Positions 20,773 to 29,619 of a stretch of 64,000 nt of DNA are shown piece after piece. The translations under genes and the position numbers were made by a program. A model generated the notes under the pieces. That model ran no database searches, was not told where the DNA came from, and worked only from the letters and a program-made list of their open reading frames with translations. Positions within the stretch are counted from its first letter, which is position 1. Every line of letters begins with the position of its first letter. This DNA is from Limnomonas spitsbergensis (taxonomy: Eukaryota; Chlorophyta; Chlorophyceae; Chlamydomonadales): positions 1,178,001-1,242,000 of the forward strand of contig JAYJMM010000028.1 in assembly GCA_037349105.1 (NCBI GenBank). Direction: 5' to 3'.

Positions 20773-21697
20773 GGGGGTGTTTTCACTGGTGCCTTAAACC
20801 AGCGCGGTTTGAATCCGGTTGCTCGCGATCGTGATTTTTTCACGCCTTAAACCAAAACTGTTTCCACTGAAATCCAGGAAGTTCACAGCGAACTTCCTGC
20901 TGCCAGAGGTCTGATCTAGGGGCGCCGAGACGTTCTGCGACGATTCGTGACCTCGGAACCACAAGTGTCGCCGCTTATTTCGATCTGGCTATAGAAATGG
21001 CGTCTTTAATGCCGAACGATCTTTCGCGCGGAGATGGTTCCTTAAACCAAGAGGCAACCAACTCACAGAATAGCTTAAACCTGGTCATCGACGAGGTATA
21101 GGCCATTCTCGAATGTGTGGTTTCAGAAAGGCTAAACCGTGTCGGTTTGCGGCAGTTGGGTCGAAATTGGGCCTTAAACCGTGTCGGTTGCCCGACAGAA
21201 TACCAGTGGAAACACGACCTTAGGTGCTGTTTCCATTGCTATTCTGTCGGGCAACCGACACAGAATAAGGCCCAATTTCGACCCAACTGCCGCAAACCGA
21301 CACAGAGTAGGCCAGAATAGGCCTTTGTACGAAGCTTTTGTACCAAGCCGAAACCACGCAAAAAAGAATAGCCTATACCGTCGCATTTGCCAGGTACAGG
21401 CTATTCTGTGAGTTGGTTGCCTCTTGGTTTAAGGAACCATCTCAGCGCGAAAGATCGTTCGGCATTGAAGACGCCATTTCTATAGCAAGGTCGAAATAAG
21501 CGGCGACACTTGTGGTTCCGAGGTCAAGAATCGTCGCAGAACGTCTCGGCGCCCCTAGATCAGACCTCTGGTAGCAGGAAGTTCGCTGAGAACTTCCTGG
21601 ATTTCAATGGAAACAGTTTTGGAATAAGGCGTGAAAAAATCACGGTCGCAACCGTATTCCAACCGCGCTGGTATAAGGCGCCAATGGAAACACCCCC
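20773..21697. mobile_element. 925-bp fold-back element with Harbinger-type ends
   Basis: The two halves of this segment are inverted copies of each other over almost their whole length (arms about 455 bp, centre near 21230). The outer ends are GGGGGTGTTTTCACTGGTGCC on the left and the complementary form ending ggaaacaccccc on the right. Both are flanked by TTA (20770-20772 and 21698-21700). A three-base TTA/TWA duplication and G-rich ends are characteristic of PIF/Harbinger DNA transposons and their MITEs. There is no coding capacity. Such a palindrome would give a long hairpin RNA if transcribed. Confidence 0.8.
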
Positions 21698-22149
21698 TTA
21701 GACATTAGATCCCATGTTTTTCAAAGTTCAGCTCAAGTTGCATCATTTTTTGAGATACCAACGCCCTCGTGAGGTAATTTGATTGGGCCAACGAAGCAAC
21801 CAAAGGAGAGAGTATACACGAAACCGAAGTACCGCAAACGAAACTCGTCCGTGCCAATTCCGTGGCCAGCAAATTAGTAAAATATTTTTCGTAATCGCAA
21901 AGTCCATACGGTATTCAGGCCCATGCGGCCATAACAAAAAACAGGGGCAACGGGACAAGGCTACTACACTGCCATGCTCCTTCCACGGCAGCCAGCTCAG
22001 TCCTGTCAGTCTTGATTGAGCTCCTCGATCTCGAATCGCCCACTCCATCTTCTCGAGAATCTGTGACAGGTGTTGCGACATCGCTCAGGTCAAGTGATTT
22101 CGTTCGGCCTATTTTTTACAGGAAGCCAATGGTACACGTTGGTACAGGT

Positions 22150-22174
22150 TTAAGGCGCCAATGGAAACACCCCC
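22150..22174. repeat. Isolated end of the same Harbinger-type family
   Basis: The tract taaggcgccaatggaaacac followed by CCCC and TTA repeats the right terminus of the 20773-21697 element, including the flanking TTA (22175-22177). No matching left end was found nearby, so this is a truncated copy or a solo end. Confidence 0.65.
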
Positions 22175-22177
22175 TTA

Positions 22178-23677
22178 TATTGTTCGAGGTGTAAATAAAA
22201 AATAGGTCTGTACTACAAGCATTAACCGCCATTAACCGCCATTTACGATCGCGATTTCAGGCCGTTCAGCTGGGATTGCACGGCCAGAATTAGCGTGACA
22301 AAGATGATTTCTAGCATTCGTACACGCTGACAACGTCAGTCGACGGCCGTCACCGTGGGGCCGTCACCTCGCGTCGAGCGCAAACCTGCTTGTCTCGACT
22401 GTTTCTTAGGAGTGACAGATGTCACCGACCGTTCGTGCAGAGGATGGTTGCGGCCGGATTTACGGCAATTCGGCCGTGATGCGTCCTAGATTCCAGTGCC
22501 TATCAAATCTCGTGACGAATCCTTGCTACATTTGTCCTACCGGTAATAGCGAGCACAATAGTCTAAAAACTAAAGCTTACATGTCAACATGGTTGGATCC
22601 TCGACTTCAGCTCACAAACGGCATTCCTGCCATGTTTCCAACTGCCCATGCTCAAATCAGCTATTTTTATTAGTGAATTTACCCGGTGCATTCCCGGTGC
22701 CCTGTATTCTGAATTCAGCTCCCGACCCATTCCCATTCGCAGGATGACGACAGTGGCGAACTCGACAACAATTGAATGCACGCATCCAGGCAAAAACAGG
22801 TACGTGTATGACGAAGTGGAAGTCATGCTTACACAATAACACAAGCACACCATACGATATGCGACACGCACGCTGATCCCTACTGATCTCTTAATGAAGG
22901 GTAATAGTGATCAGGTAATCAAGTTGCATCGAGGTGGGGACTGCCCGAGTCGGTTAGCCCTTTAGATTGCTGAGGTCGAGGTCAGGGCCCTAAGGTCGAG
23001 GTGAAGGCCCTGAGGTCAGGGTCTGGGTTGTTATCCCATACCTGACCGAGGGCGGGGAAGCCCTCGGTCAGGTATGGGATAATAGCATCCCGGGGTTGTT
23101 ATCCCATACCTGACTGAGGGCTGCCCCGTGAAAGCCCCTCCATGAGGGCTGCTTTTATTGTTTGCTCTGCTGCCGCCTCATGCTGGCATTAAAAATACCA
23201 TGGTCTGGCCTGTATGTGCCATGGCATCATGGGACCTTCGACCTAAATTGATTTTCTGTTTTGCAGCTTTGTTGCCGCCTCGGGCACAAATACTATCCTG
23301 CCATTCCGGTATTCAATTCACTGGCATTAATACACAAACCGCGCAGCAAACCCAGGACGCATGCTTGCACAAGCACACGACCCAGACATACACCACAGAC
23401 ACGTCGGACAAAAAGAACATGCCCATGCCCTAGAGTTGACGTTCCACCTCACCAATCGCAAAGCTCTCTGTGCCAACAGTACATGTCCACCAATGGATCT
23501 GTCATCAGGGTGCGGTGGCGACGCGAGTCGTCCTCAGCTGTTGAAAACGTAACAAGTGTATCAAGTTTGGAAACGGGGGCAGGGACTCTGGATCTTCCCT
23601 GGAACCCGTCTGGAAAATTTTAGACCCCTTTTTAGCTAAGTCATCTCGAAAACTCCCTAGTACTGCAGCCATAGCTA
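22178..23677. other. Stretch without recognisable gene inside element C territory
   Basis: Only short frames are present, with no convincing protein. The notable content is a perfect 23-bp inverted repeat at 23031-23082, preceded by short GAGGTCGAGGT-like near-repeats (22970-23030). Confidence 0.55.
23031..23082. repeat. Perfect 23-bp hairpin plus a third copy of the arm
   Basis: TTATCCCATACCTGACCGAG-GGC (23031-23053) is followed after ggggaa by its exact reverse complement (23060-23082). About 17 bp later (from 23100) the forward arm appears again with one change (ctgactgaggg). The structure could be a transposon end or a structured RNA; no ORF spans it. Confidence 0.75.
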
Positions 23678-24299
23678 TCAGTTGGTGGGTACCAGGGATT
23701 CCATGTCAATTGTAATTGGAGCTGAAGCACCCTTGTGCCTCAACCCCAGGACACTGGTCAGGGTCACCTGGCTCATCCCATCCATCAGGGTACTGAGACA
23801 GTTGCGCACCGTGTACTTCCTCACGGCTGTCACCACGGTACTCTGTTGCGTTGGCATAGAGTCATAGACCTCTGTAGGCAGCATCATTCATGTGCTCTTA
23901 GTCCTCACCTCGTTCCTGTTGTTGGAACTTGACACCACTCTGCTCCTCTTCTACCGCACATGCGGCATAGTGGCTGTCCATGTTGCACTTCGCCTCTGCC
24001 TCTGGCTTGTAATCAGGCCCCAGAGACACATAAGGCACAGCTCTTTGCAATTCACTTGGATATGCGTTGGCTCTTGCCACTGCAGCAATCGGCATAGGGA
24101 CACCGTCCACTGCAGCCTTGGCTGCTGCAGTCTTGGTCCCCTTCTCTGCATCTTCCATTGCCCTACCTCTGGCCGCCGAAGCGAGGAAGGCAGGCAACTG
24201 GTCACACTTCTCCAGGTAGTGATCACCGTGGCAGATCTGACAATTCTTAATTGCGAGTGGTCTGCTGGATGGGTAACCCGATCCTGTAGGTCGCTGCAC
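23678..24299 (-). pseudogene. Element C zinc-knuckle (nucleocapsid-like) region
   Basis: The frame 24299-23898 contains CQICHGDHYLEKC (CX2CX3HX4C, a shortened knuckle) followed by an Ala-rich, charged tail. A second frame, 23887-23678, may be its continuation after a frame break. The region directly follows the gag-like ORF, as a nucleocapsid domain should. Confidence 0.5.
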
Positions 24300-24329
24300 A
24301 TTGCTGTACCCGCCCCCTCCTCTGCCGGC

Positions 24330-26618
24330 CTAGTAGGGCCTGGCTGATCCTGCAGCCGGGCCGTGTTGCGGATGCATCATGCTAGGGTAACCCTCTGCAC
24401 TTGCCCTCACCTCAGTGGCGTGGCTCCGGGGTGTCGCATTCTGACCCCTCCTACTAGCATCTTTGCTTCCTTCTGCGGCTAGGTCCTCATACCTTATACC
24501 CTTCCTGACCTGCGTTCTGACACGGTACTCATAGGCATTCTGCATGGCCTCAATGATCACACTAGCATGGACGCTGAAGCTGTCATCTTCAACGCCCAAA
24601 GCTTGAAGTTCCCTCTCACACAACTCCTGGAGGTATACTGGGACCCCTCGCATGATCACGTCAATTATAGACGTCCTTTCATTGGTCCCATTGTAGGCAA
24701 TCTTGTTAGATCCCTGGAACGCTGAGTAAACCGAGAGACATCTGATGCCAAACTGTCTTGGGTTCTCACTGACCAGCACTGTCCTGTCAAGCTGGTTCTG
24801 CTTACCCATGATGCAGCCCTGGGTCCAGATGGCCATTTCGGCTGATGTTGCAACATTGAGGTAGCGCTTGGCCACCATCAACAGAGCTTCAATAAAGCTG
24901 TGAGGCTCATCATGTAATGGATAAGGCTCATACTCCCTCACTCCGGCTTCCTCAACCCCCCACATTATCATTTTGTTCCTTCTCATATTCCCCATGATGG
25001 TCTGAGTGCCATCCTGCAGGAAGTCATTCCTGATACTGCCGTCCCTTCCCTCTATGGCTCTCACCATGGGTTGCATTGCGCTGGGGCACAGGTATTCCAG
25101 CTCAGCGAAGTGCTTCTTGAACAAAGCGACCCCGGCTGGCAGAATTGTGATAATGATGATGCTCACTTGGGCAGACACAACGTCGTGCAACATGTGCACG
25201 TTATTTCCCCATGACATCCTGAGTGATCGCTCCCAAATCCGGTGGGGGATGATGCTCTCAGTCGCTGAGAATTCAACAACTTTTGAGGAGTCAATCACCG
25301 TCTTTCCGTCCAACTGTACATATGGTAGCCAATTGGCAGGACGTGAAGTAGTACCCTCGTGATCAGGATTCCTACCTTGATCTCCTCCATCGGGAGGACC
25401 TCTGCTGGGAGATGCTGATCCGAAAATCACACCATGGCGAGAGACCCATCTGTGGGCCGATGACTCGCCTCCACTAGGAGGCGGTCCTCCACAAGATGGT
25501 TGGTTGCCTCCTGCTTCTGGTCTCTGACTGTATCCATTACCAGTTCCTCCTCCGGGGAACTCACCCCGATCTTGATGTCCATAGCGTAGGTTCTGATTCA
25601 TACCCTGACCATGTGACTGACCTTGGCTTTGATCTTGACCATGGCCCTGATATTGACCTTGACCTTGACCAGGATACTGGTACTGCCTCTGGCCTTGACT
25701 AGAATCCCTCACCGGTTGTGGGAACGAATTCTGCATTCCTCCTGAGAACATAGATTGAAAACCATTCCACCCGGGATTATGCGATACCTCTTGAGCAGAC
25801 CTGGACATGCTCTGATCCTCATGGAACGGCTCTTGTTGCCTACGTTCCTGGAACGCTACGGCGGCCGCACCTCTGGTAGCTGCCCTCATAGGTAGCGGCT
25901 CAGTGATCGTCGCAACGTTTCTTGCTGCCTCCTCACCTTGCTGCCGGCGATCATGTTCCTGCAGTATTCTCTGGGCAAGAGCCTCCCTATCCCGGGCCGC
26001 CCTCACCATGAAACTCTCCTGACCAGAACCATCCATACCTCGAACATAAGGAGAGTTCGAGTAAGAGTGCTCGGTGCCCACTGCCGTATGGAATGAATGT
26101 GATGCAGTAGGTCCCATAGAACGGTTACCTTGTGCTTGGGGCTCTCCGGCGGTGATGTCCTCACCGGTACTTCCCCCAGACCCATCACCTTCCGGTTCTT
26201 CTGACACAGACGGCAGGCCTTGCATGCGAGGAAACGTCTCCTCGTACCGTCCTGACAGTGGGTAGACAGGTGCATTGTTGTGCACTAGTCCAGCCGTCCT
26301 TGACGGAACTTGTGGAGGAGGAGGTGGAGGGTATGATGCTCCAGGTTCCACTCCGTGACCTTCTCTCCTTCCATACGCACTCTGAACAGGCGCAACATTG
26401 GGAAGAGGAGGGGCGGAGGCGACAGCAGAAAGAGGCACATGCACTGATGCGTCGCGAGCCATGGGCTCGTGCACCGCAAAAGGCATGATAGACTGCGTTG
26501 CAGCAGTGACCTCAGGAGCGCGAATGGATGTTCTTACTGATCCAACAGAGCCAGCCTGTGAACTTCTATCACTAGCGGTGTCGAAAACTGGTTCAGCTAA
26601 CTGTGTAACAGCTGTCAT
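24330..26618 (-). CDS. Element C gag-like protein (762 aa)
   Basis: The N-terminal half is low complexity (Pro/Ser/Gly). It contains a charged helix (RDREALAQRILQEHDRRQQGEEA, about residues 208-230) and a Gln/Gly/Tyr repeat (QGQGQYQ type, about residues 310-345). From about residue 420 a folded domain begins: LPYVQLDGKTVID...FSATESIIPHRIWERSLRMSW, then helices with NVHMLHDVVSAQVSIIII, LMVAKRYLNVATSAEM and IIEAMQNAYEYRVRTQVRKG. Together with the zinc knuckle just downstream, this reads as a retrotransposon gag with a divergent capsid. The frame is uninterrupted, unlike the rest of element C. I do not recognise a specific named family. Confidence 0.5.
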   Translation of the reverse strand: MTAVTQLAEPVFDTASDRSSQAGSVGSVRTSIRAPEVTAATQSIMPFAVHEPMARDASVHVPLSAVASAPPLPNVAPVQSAYGRREGHGVEPGASYPPPPPPQVPSRTAGLVHNNAPVYPLSGRYEETFPRMQGLPSVSEEPEGDGSGGSTGEDITAGEPQAQGNRSMGPTASHSFHTAVGTEHSYSNSPYVRGMDGSGQESFMVRAARDREALAQRILQEHDRRQQGEEAARNVATITEPLPMRAATRGAAAVAFQERRQQEPFHEDQSMSRSAQEVSHNPGWNGFQSMFSGGMQNSFPQPVRDSSQGQRQYQYPGQGQGQYQGHGQDQSQGQSHGQGMNQNLRYGHQDRGEFPGGGTGNGYSQRPEAGGNQPSCGGPPPSGGESSAHRWVSRHGVIFGSASPSRGPPDGGDQGRNPDHEGTTSRPANWLPYVQLDGKTVIDSSKVVEFSATESIIPHRIWERSLRMSWGNNVHMLHDVVSAQVSIIIITILPAGVALFKKHFAELEYLCPSAMQPMVRAIEGRDGSIRNDFLQDGTQTIMGNMRRNKMIMWGVEEAGVREYEPYPLHDEPHSFIEALLMVAKRYLNVATSAEMAIWTQGCIMGKQNQLDRTVLVSENPRQFGIRCLSVYSAFQGSNKIAYNGTNERTSIIDVIMRGVPVYLQELCERELQALGVEDDSFSVHASVIIEAMQNAYEYRVRTQVRKGIRYEDLAAEGSKDASRRGQNATPRSHATEVRASAEGYPSMMHPQHGPAAGSARPY

Positions 26619-26660
26619 CTATGACGGAGTTCCAGTATTTGCGCACCTCATATTCTCCCT

Positions 26661-27134
26661 TCATAGGTACTCATACAATGGGTTGGGTACTGACAAAATC
26701 AGTTTCTCTGCAGTGTCATCAACTGTGACAGCTCTCGACACCTTTTGAGGTGACGATGCCATATCAGCTCTGATAGATGCATTCCTTTCGTCTAGCAGGA
26801 GATTTTTCTTCTCATCCAACTCAGCGTACGCCTCCGCACTGTAGTCAAATGCTAGCTTTGCCAAATCAGCCTCTGCCTTGTCCACTGCTTCTTGCTTGAT
26901 TCTGACAGTGTCCATGCATGCCTGATCGGTTCCAGCCTTTTCATACAGTTTTTGCCAGTTAGATCTAAGTCTCTCATGTAAAACTACTGGCTCAGATGAG
27001 GTCCCAACAAGAGAGACTCCAATTGACGCAATCTTTGCATCTAGAGTACCCCTTGTGTTCTTAGCAACACTGTCCATTTCAATGTCTGGAGCGACTTTGG
27101 GCACTTCTACATCCCCCATTCCGCTCATCTTCAC
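26661..27134 (-). CDS. Small element C ORF with coiled-coil tendency
   Basis: This 157-aa frame is charged and helical (ERLRSNWQKLYEKAG, then EAVDKAEADLAKLAF and AYAELDEKKNLLLDER). It has an ATG near 27128 (MSGMGDVEVPKVAPD). It lies between the terminal repeat and the gag-like ORF, in the same reading frame as the latter but separated by a TGA and a TAG within 45 bases. It may be the true N-terminus of gag with two nonsense mutations, or a separate leader protein. Confidence 0.45.
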   Translation of the reverse strand: MKMSGMGDVEVPKVAPDIEMDSVAKNTRGTLDAKIASIGVSLVGTSSEPVVLHERLRSNWQKLYEKAGTDQACMDTVRIKQEAVDKAEADLAKLAFDYSAEAYAELDEKKNLLLDERNASIRADMASSPQKVSRAVTVDDTAEKLILSVPNPLYEYL

Positions 27135-27398
27135 CTTTTTATCGATCTTGGAACGAACGATTTCAGCTACAATCGATTAGAGGTGAGACTAATCGGACTT
27201 TTTCTTTCTTAAACAAGTACTAATAAACTCTTACAGAGCTTATAGTAGGAGCTTCTCGACTCCCTCCTGTAACTCAGCGAACTCAGCTCGATAACAGATG
27301 ATAGCTCTTGCTACTTCACCTGGACTTCTTCGATATTGTTGACAGGATTCCGTAAAGCCTCGACTCCCGAGGTACTTCTAGACTTCCTGGGGCGATCT

Positions 27399-28317
27399 TG
27401 GGCGAATTTGGCCGTTGATCTGCTGTGATGAGTCGCGTGCTTGGCGACTTCTGATGACTGAAGGTATCTCTAGTTACCGGTAATCAGATGGTCGACTTGG
27501 AGCCACAGGAAAGGCTTTGTAGTGGAGATGTGATGGTTGGGTGGTGGTAATATCCAGCTGTAGGACTGGAGATATGCCTTGTTAAGGGGCAGGAATAACT
27601 CTAATTGCTGCTGCTAGTCGACTGTTGGCCTAGATGCTCTGCCAGCTTCGTATTAGGAGACTTGTTGATGCTTATAGGGTCGTTGTTGGCCTAGATGCTC
27701 TGCCAGTTTCCCCTTAGTAAGACTTGATGACGATTAACTTGCAGAAGTGATATTCAAGAACAATAGCTGGAAACGTTAAGAGTCTATTGAAGGCCGTGAA
27801 ATCGCAATAAGATAGAAAAAAGTAAAGATCCAAGTTCGGGATCCTATAAGACGGCAAACACACTTGTTCATGTTCACACATAACTTTCAAACCGAAAACG
27901 CAGTTGGCGCGGTCATACGCACGGTGCAGTCAAACGTCGTGACAATATGCCTTGTTAAGGGGCAGGAATAACTATAATTGCTGTTGATAGTCAACTGTTG
28001 GCCTAGATGCTCTGCCAGCTTCGTATTAGGAGACTTGTTGATGCTAATAGGGTCGCTGTTGGCCTAGATGCTCTGCCAGTTTCCCCTTAGTTAGACTTTG
28101 ATGACGATTAACTTGCAGAAGCGATATTCAAGATCAATAGCTGAGAACGTTAGGAGTCTATTGACGGCCGTGAAATCGCAGTAAGAAAGAAAAAGTCAAG
28201 GACCCAGTTCGGGGTCCTTTAAGACGGCAAACACACTTGTTCATGTTCACACATAGCTTTCAAACCGAAAAAGCAGTTGGCGCGGTCATACGCACGGTGC
28301 AGTCATACGTCGTGACA
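27399..28317 (-). repeat. Terminal repeat of element C: one full copy plus a partial second copy
   Basis: 27399-27942 equals positions 1-536. Immediately after the common end (cgtcgtgaca) a second partial copy starts at the internal point atatgccttgttaagg and runs to the same end at 28317. The repeat ends in CA on the plus strand and starts TG on the minus strand, as an LTR should. The tandem full-plus-partial form suggests unequal recombination or insertion of one element's repeat into another's. The left border probably lies near 27338-27399. Confidence 0.65.
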
Positions 28318-28454
28318 CCACAAGCCAGCCGTTTGCATCACTTGCAGGGGTGCGCCCATGGTGACATGGGTATCAACAGTTACCCCTGCTGACGGCAAGG
28401 TGGACTGCTGGTCCATGTCCAGTTGACGGCCATGGTAACTGGATTAATCCTCAC

Positions 28455-29395
28455 CTCGTACACGCTCCTGAACTGGAGCAGCCATGCTGTCATGCGACCA
28501 AGACCGCCCCTCCTCGCCAGATGCGAACGTGGGGGCAGTGGGTGTAGCATGCATGGCTGCATGGACTGCCGCTGATGCTATTGGTGGCTAAGGCAAGATA
28601 ACTCACGTCTCCGGAGCACTGGCAGTTATCGGCACATGTCCCATCACGCATGATCAGTCTTGACGGTCGCAGACCCTTGGTAACCACCTCCGACCCCATG
28701 GCCGGATTTTCCTGGAGAGTGGGTGCCGATGAAGCGGTATCGTTAAAACCCCTTTCCGATTTTAAGCTCTGCGACAGAAGTGCGGTTTTCTGCGCCCGAA
28801 TACGCTGGCATGCCTCTACCACATTCCAGTGAAGAGGGTTGTCGATTTGCCTAAGCAGTCTGGGAATCACCGTCGTAGTAATGTGCAGGGACCTTCTGTA
28901 GTGTTGCGTTGCACCCATCACTTTTTTGGCACTGTTGAAGAGCTATTGTTGGCTTTCCTTGACAGGAGCAGCCTCTGTGGCGTCATTTGCGTCTTACTAA
29001 ATTTTAGCAAGGCGCTTGGCGTCTTCGGCATCTCTGAGTGCCCTCTTGAATCTCTACCTGCCGCACTGGCCGTATCCCTACTCAACTTGGTTGCCTCAGC
29101 CATGCCATTTTTTCAAACTAGTTGTTCCTGTCATCATCAGTCAATTTCCCTAGAACCACATTTCTGAGATCTCGAGCCTCTTTGCTATCAACTCAGAAAT
29201 GAAAAGTAGATTGACGGATTTGCCTTTCTTCTCCAGGTAAAACACAGGAAATCGAGCTTGTTCGCCAATCGAACTGAAATTATCGCCAACTAGACGAGTA
29301 AGCACCTTGTTAACGACCTGCTCTGCCGCTTTTCGTGCTGCGCTGATAACTTGTCTTGGAGGGGTACAGCACACCGCACTTTCCTGGACACTCAA
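28455..29395 (-). CDS. Exon-like pieces of an unassigned minus-strand gene, divergent from SEC63
   Basis: Three segments look coding and are bounded by good splice signals on the minus strand. (a) 29395 to about 29155 includes AARKAAEQVVNKVLTRLVGD and VNLLFISELIAKRLEI. (b) About 28860-28607 includes HWNVVEACQRIRAQKTALL and ends SGD before GTGAGT. (c) About 28560-28455 ends RSVYE before GTGAGG. The gene would start close to the SEC63 start (29620), giving a head-to-head arrangement. Its downstream part runs into the terminal repeat of element C at 28317, so it is probably truncated. I recognise no family, and exon joins were not verified. Confidence 0.35.
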
Positions 29396-29619
29396 TTAGT
29401 CAATATGCTTTCACCGCATCTTCTGTCTTTATCTTGCCTACCGTGGGCACCTAGTTTGCCTGTCGGTCATCTCTGTCCCAACTTCCCAAGTTTGCAAGTC
29501 CCCTGTCCGGAAACTTTATGTCCGGGTTTTGGAACATGGTTTAGTCAGCTTGTCTGTGCTCGATCATTGTCGCCCTCTTTCCTGATACCTGCCATCTAAC
29601 CGGCAAGCGTCTACTCAAC

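Larger units (their letters stand above)
20100..28317 (-). mobile_element. Element C: decayed LTR-type retroelement (gag, knuckle, protease remnant)
   Basis: On the minus strand, from right to left: terminal repeat (28317-27399), a short ORF (27134-26661), a 762-aa gag-like ORF (26618-24330), a zinc-knuckle ORF (24299-23898), a short tail (23887-23678), then unrelated inserted sequence with a Harbinger-like fold-back, then a retropepsin-like piece (20440-20118) that continues weakly to about 19990. No RT or integrase is visible in this window. The same terminal repeat at 1-536 suggests that element C originally spanned the area into which element A and others inserted. Because the pieces are only ordered, not joined, the extent is a model. 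Confidence 0.55.

Noticed and set aside
25590..25710. Tandem DNA repeat (gaccttgacc-like)
   Set aside because: It is the coding sequence of the Gln/Gly-rich segment of the element C gag; it needs no separate call.
27571..28317. CRISPR-like or satellite array
   Set aside because: The repetition is a full plus a partial LTR-like copy with an internal duplication, with no regular spacers.
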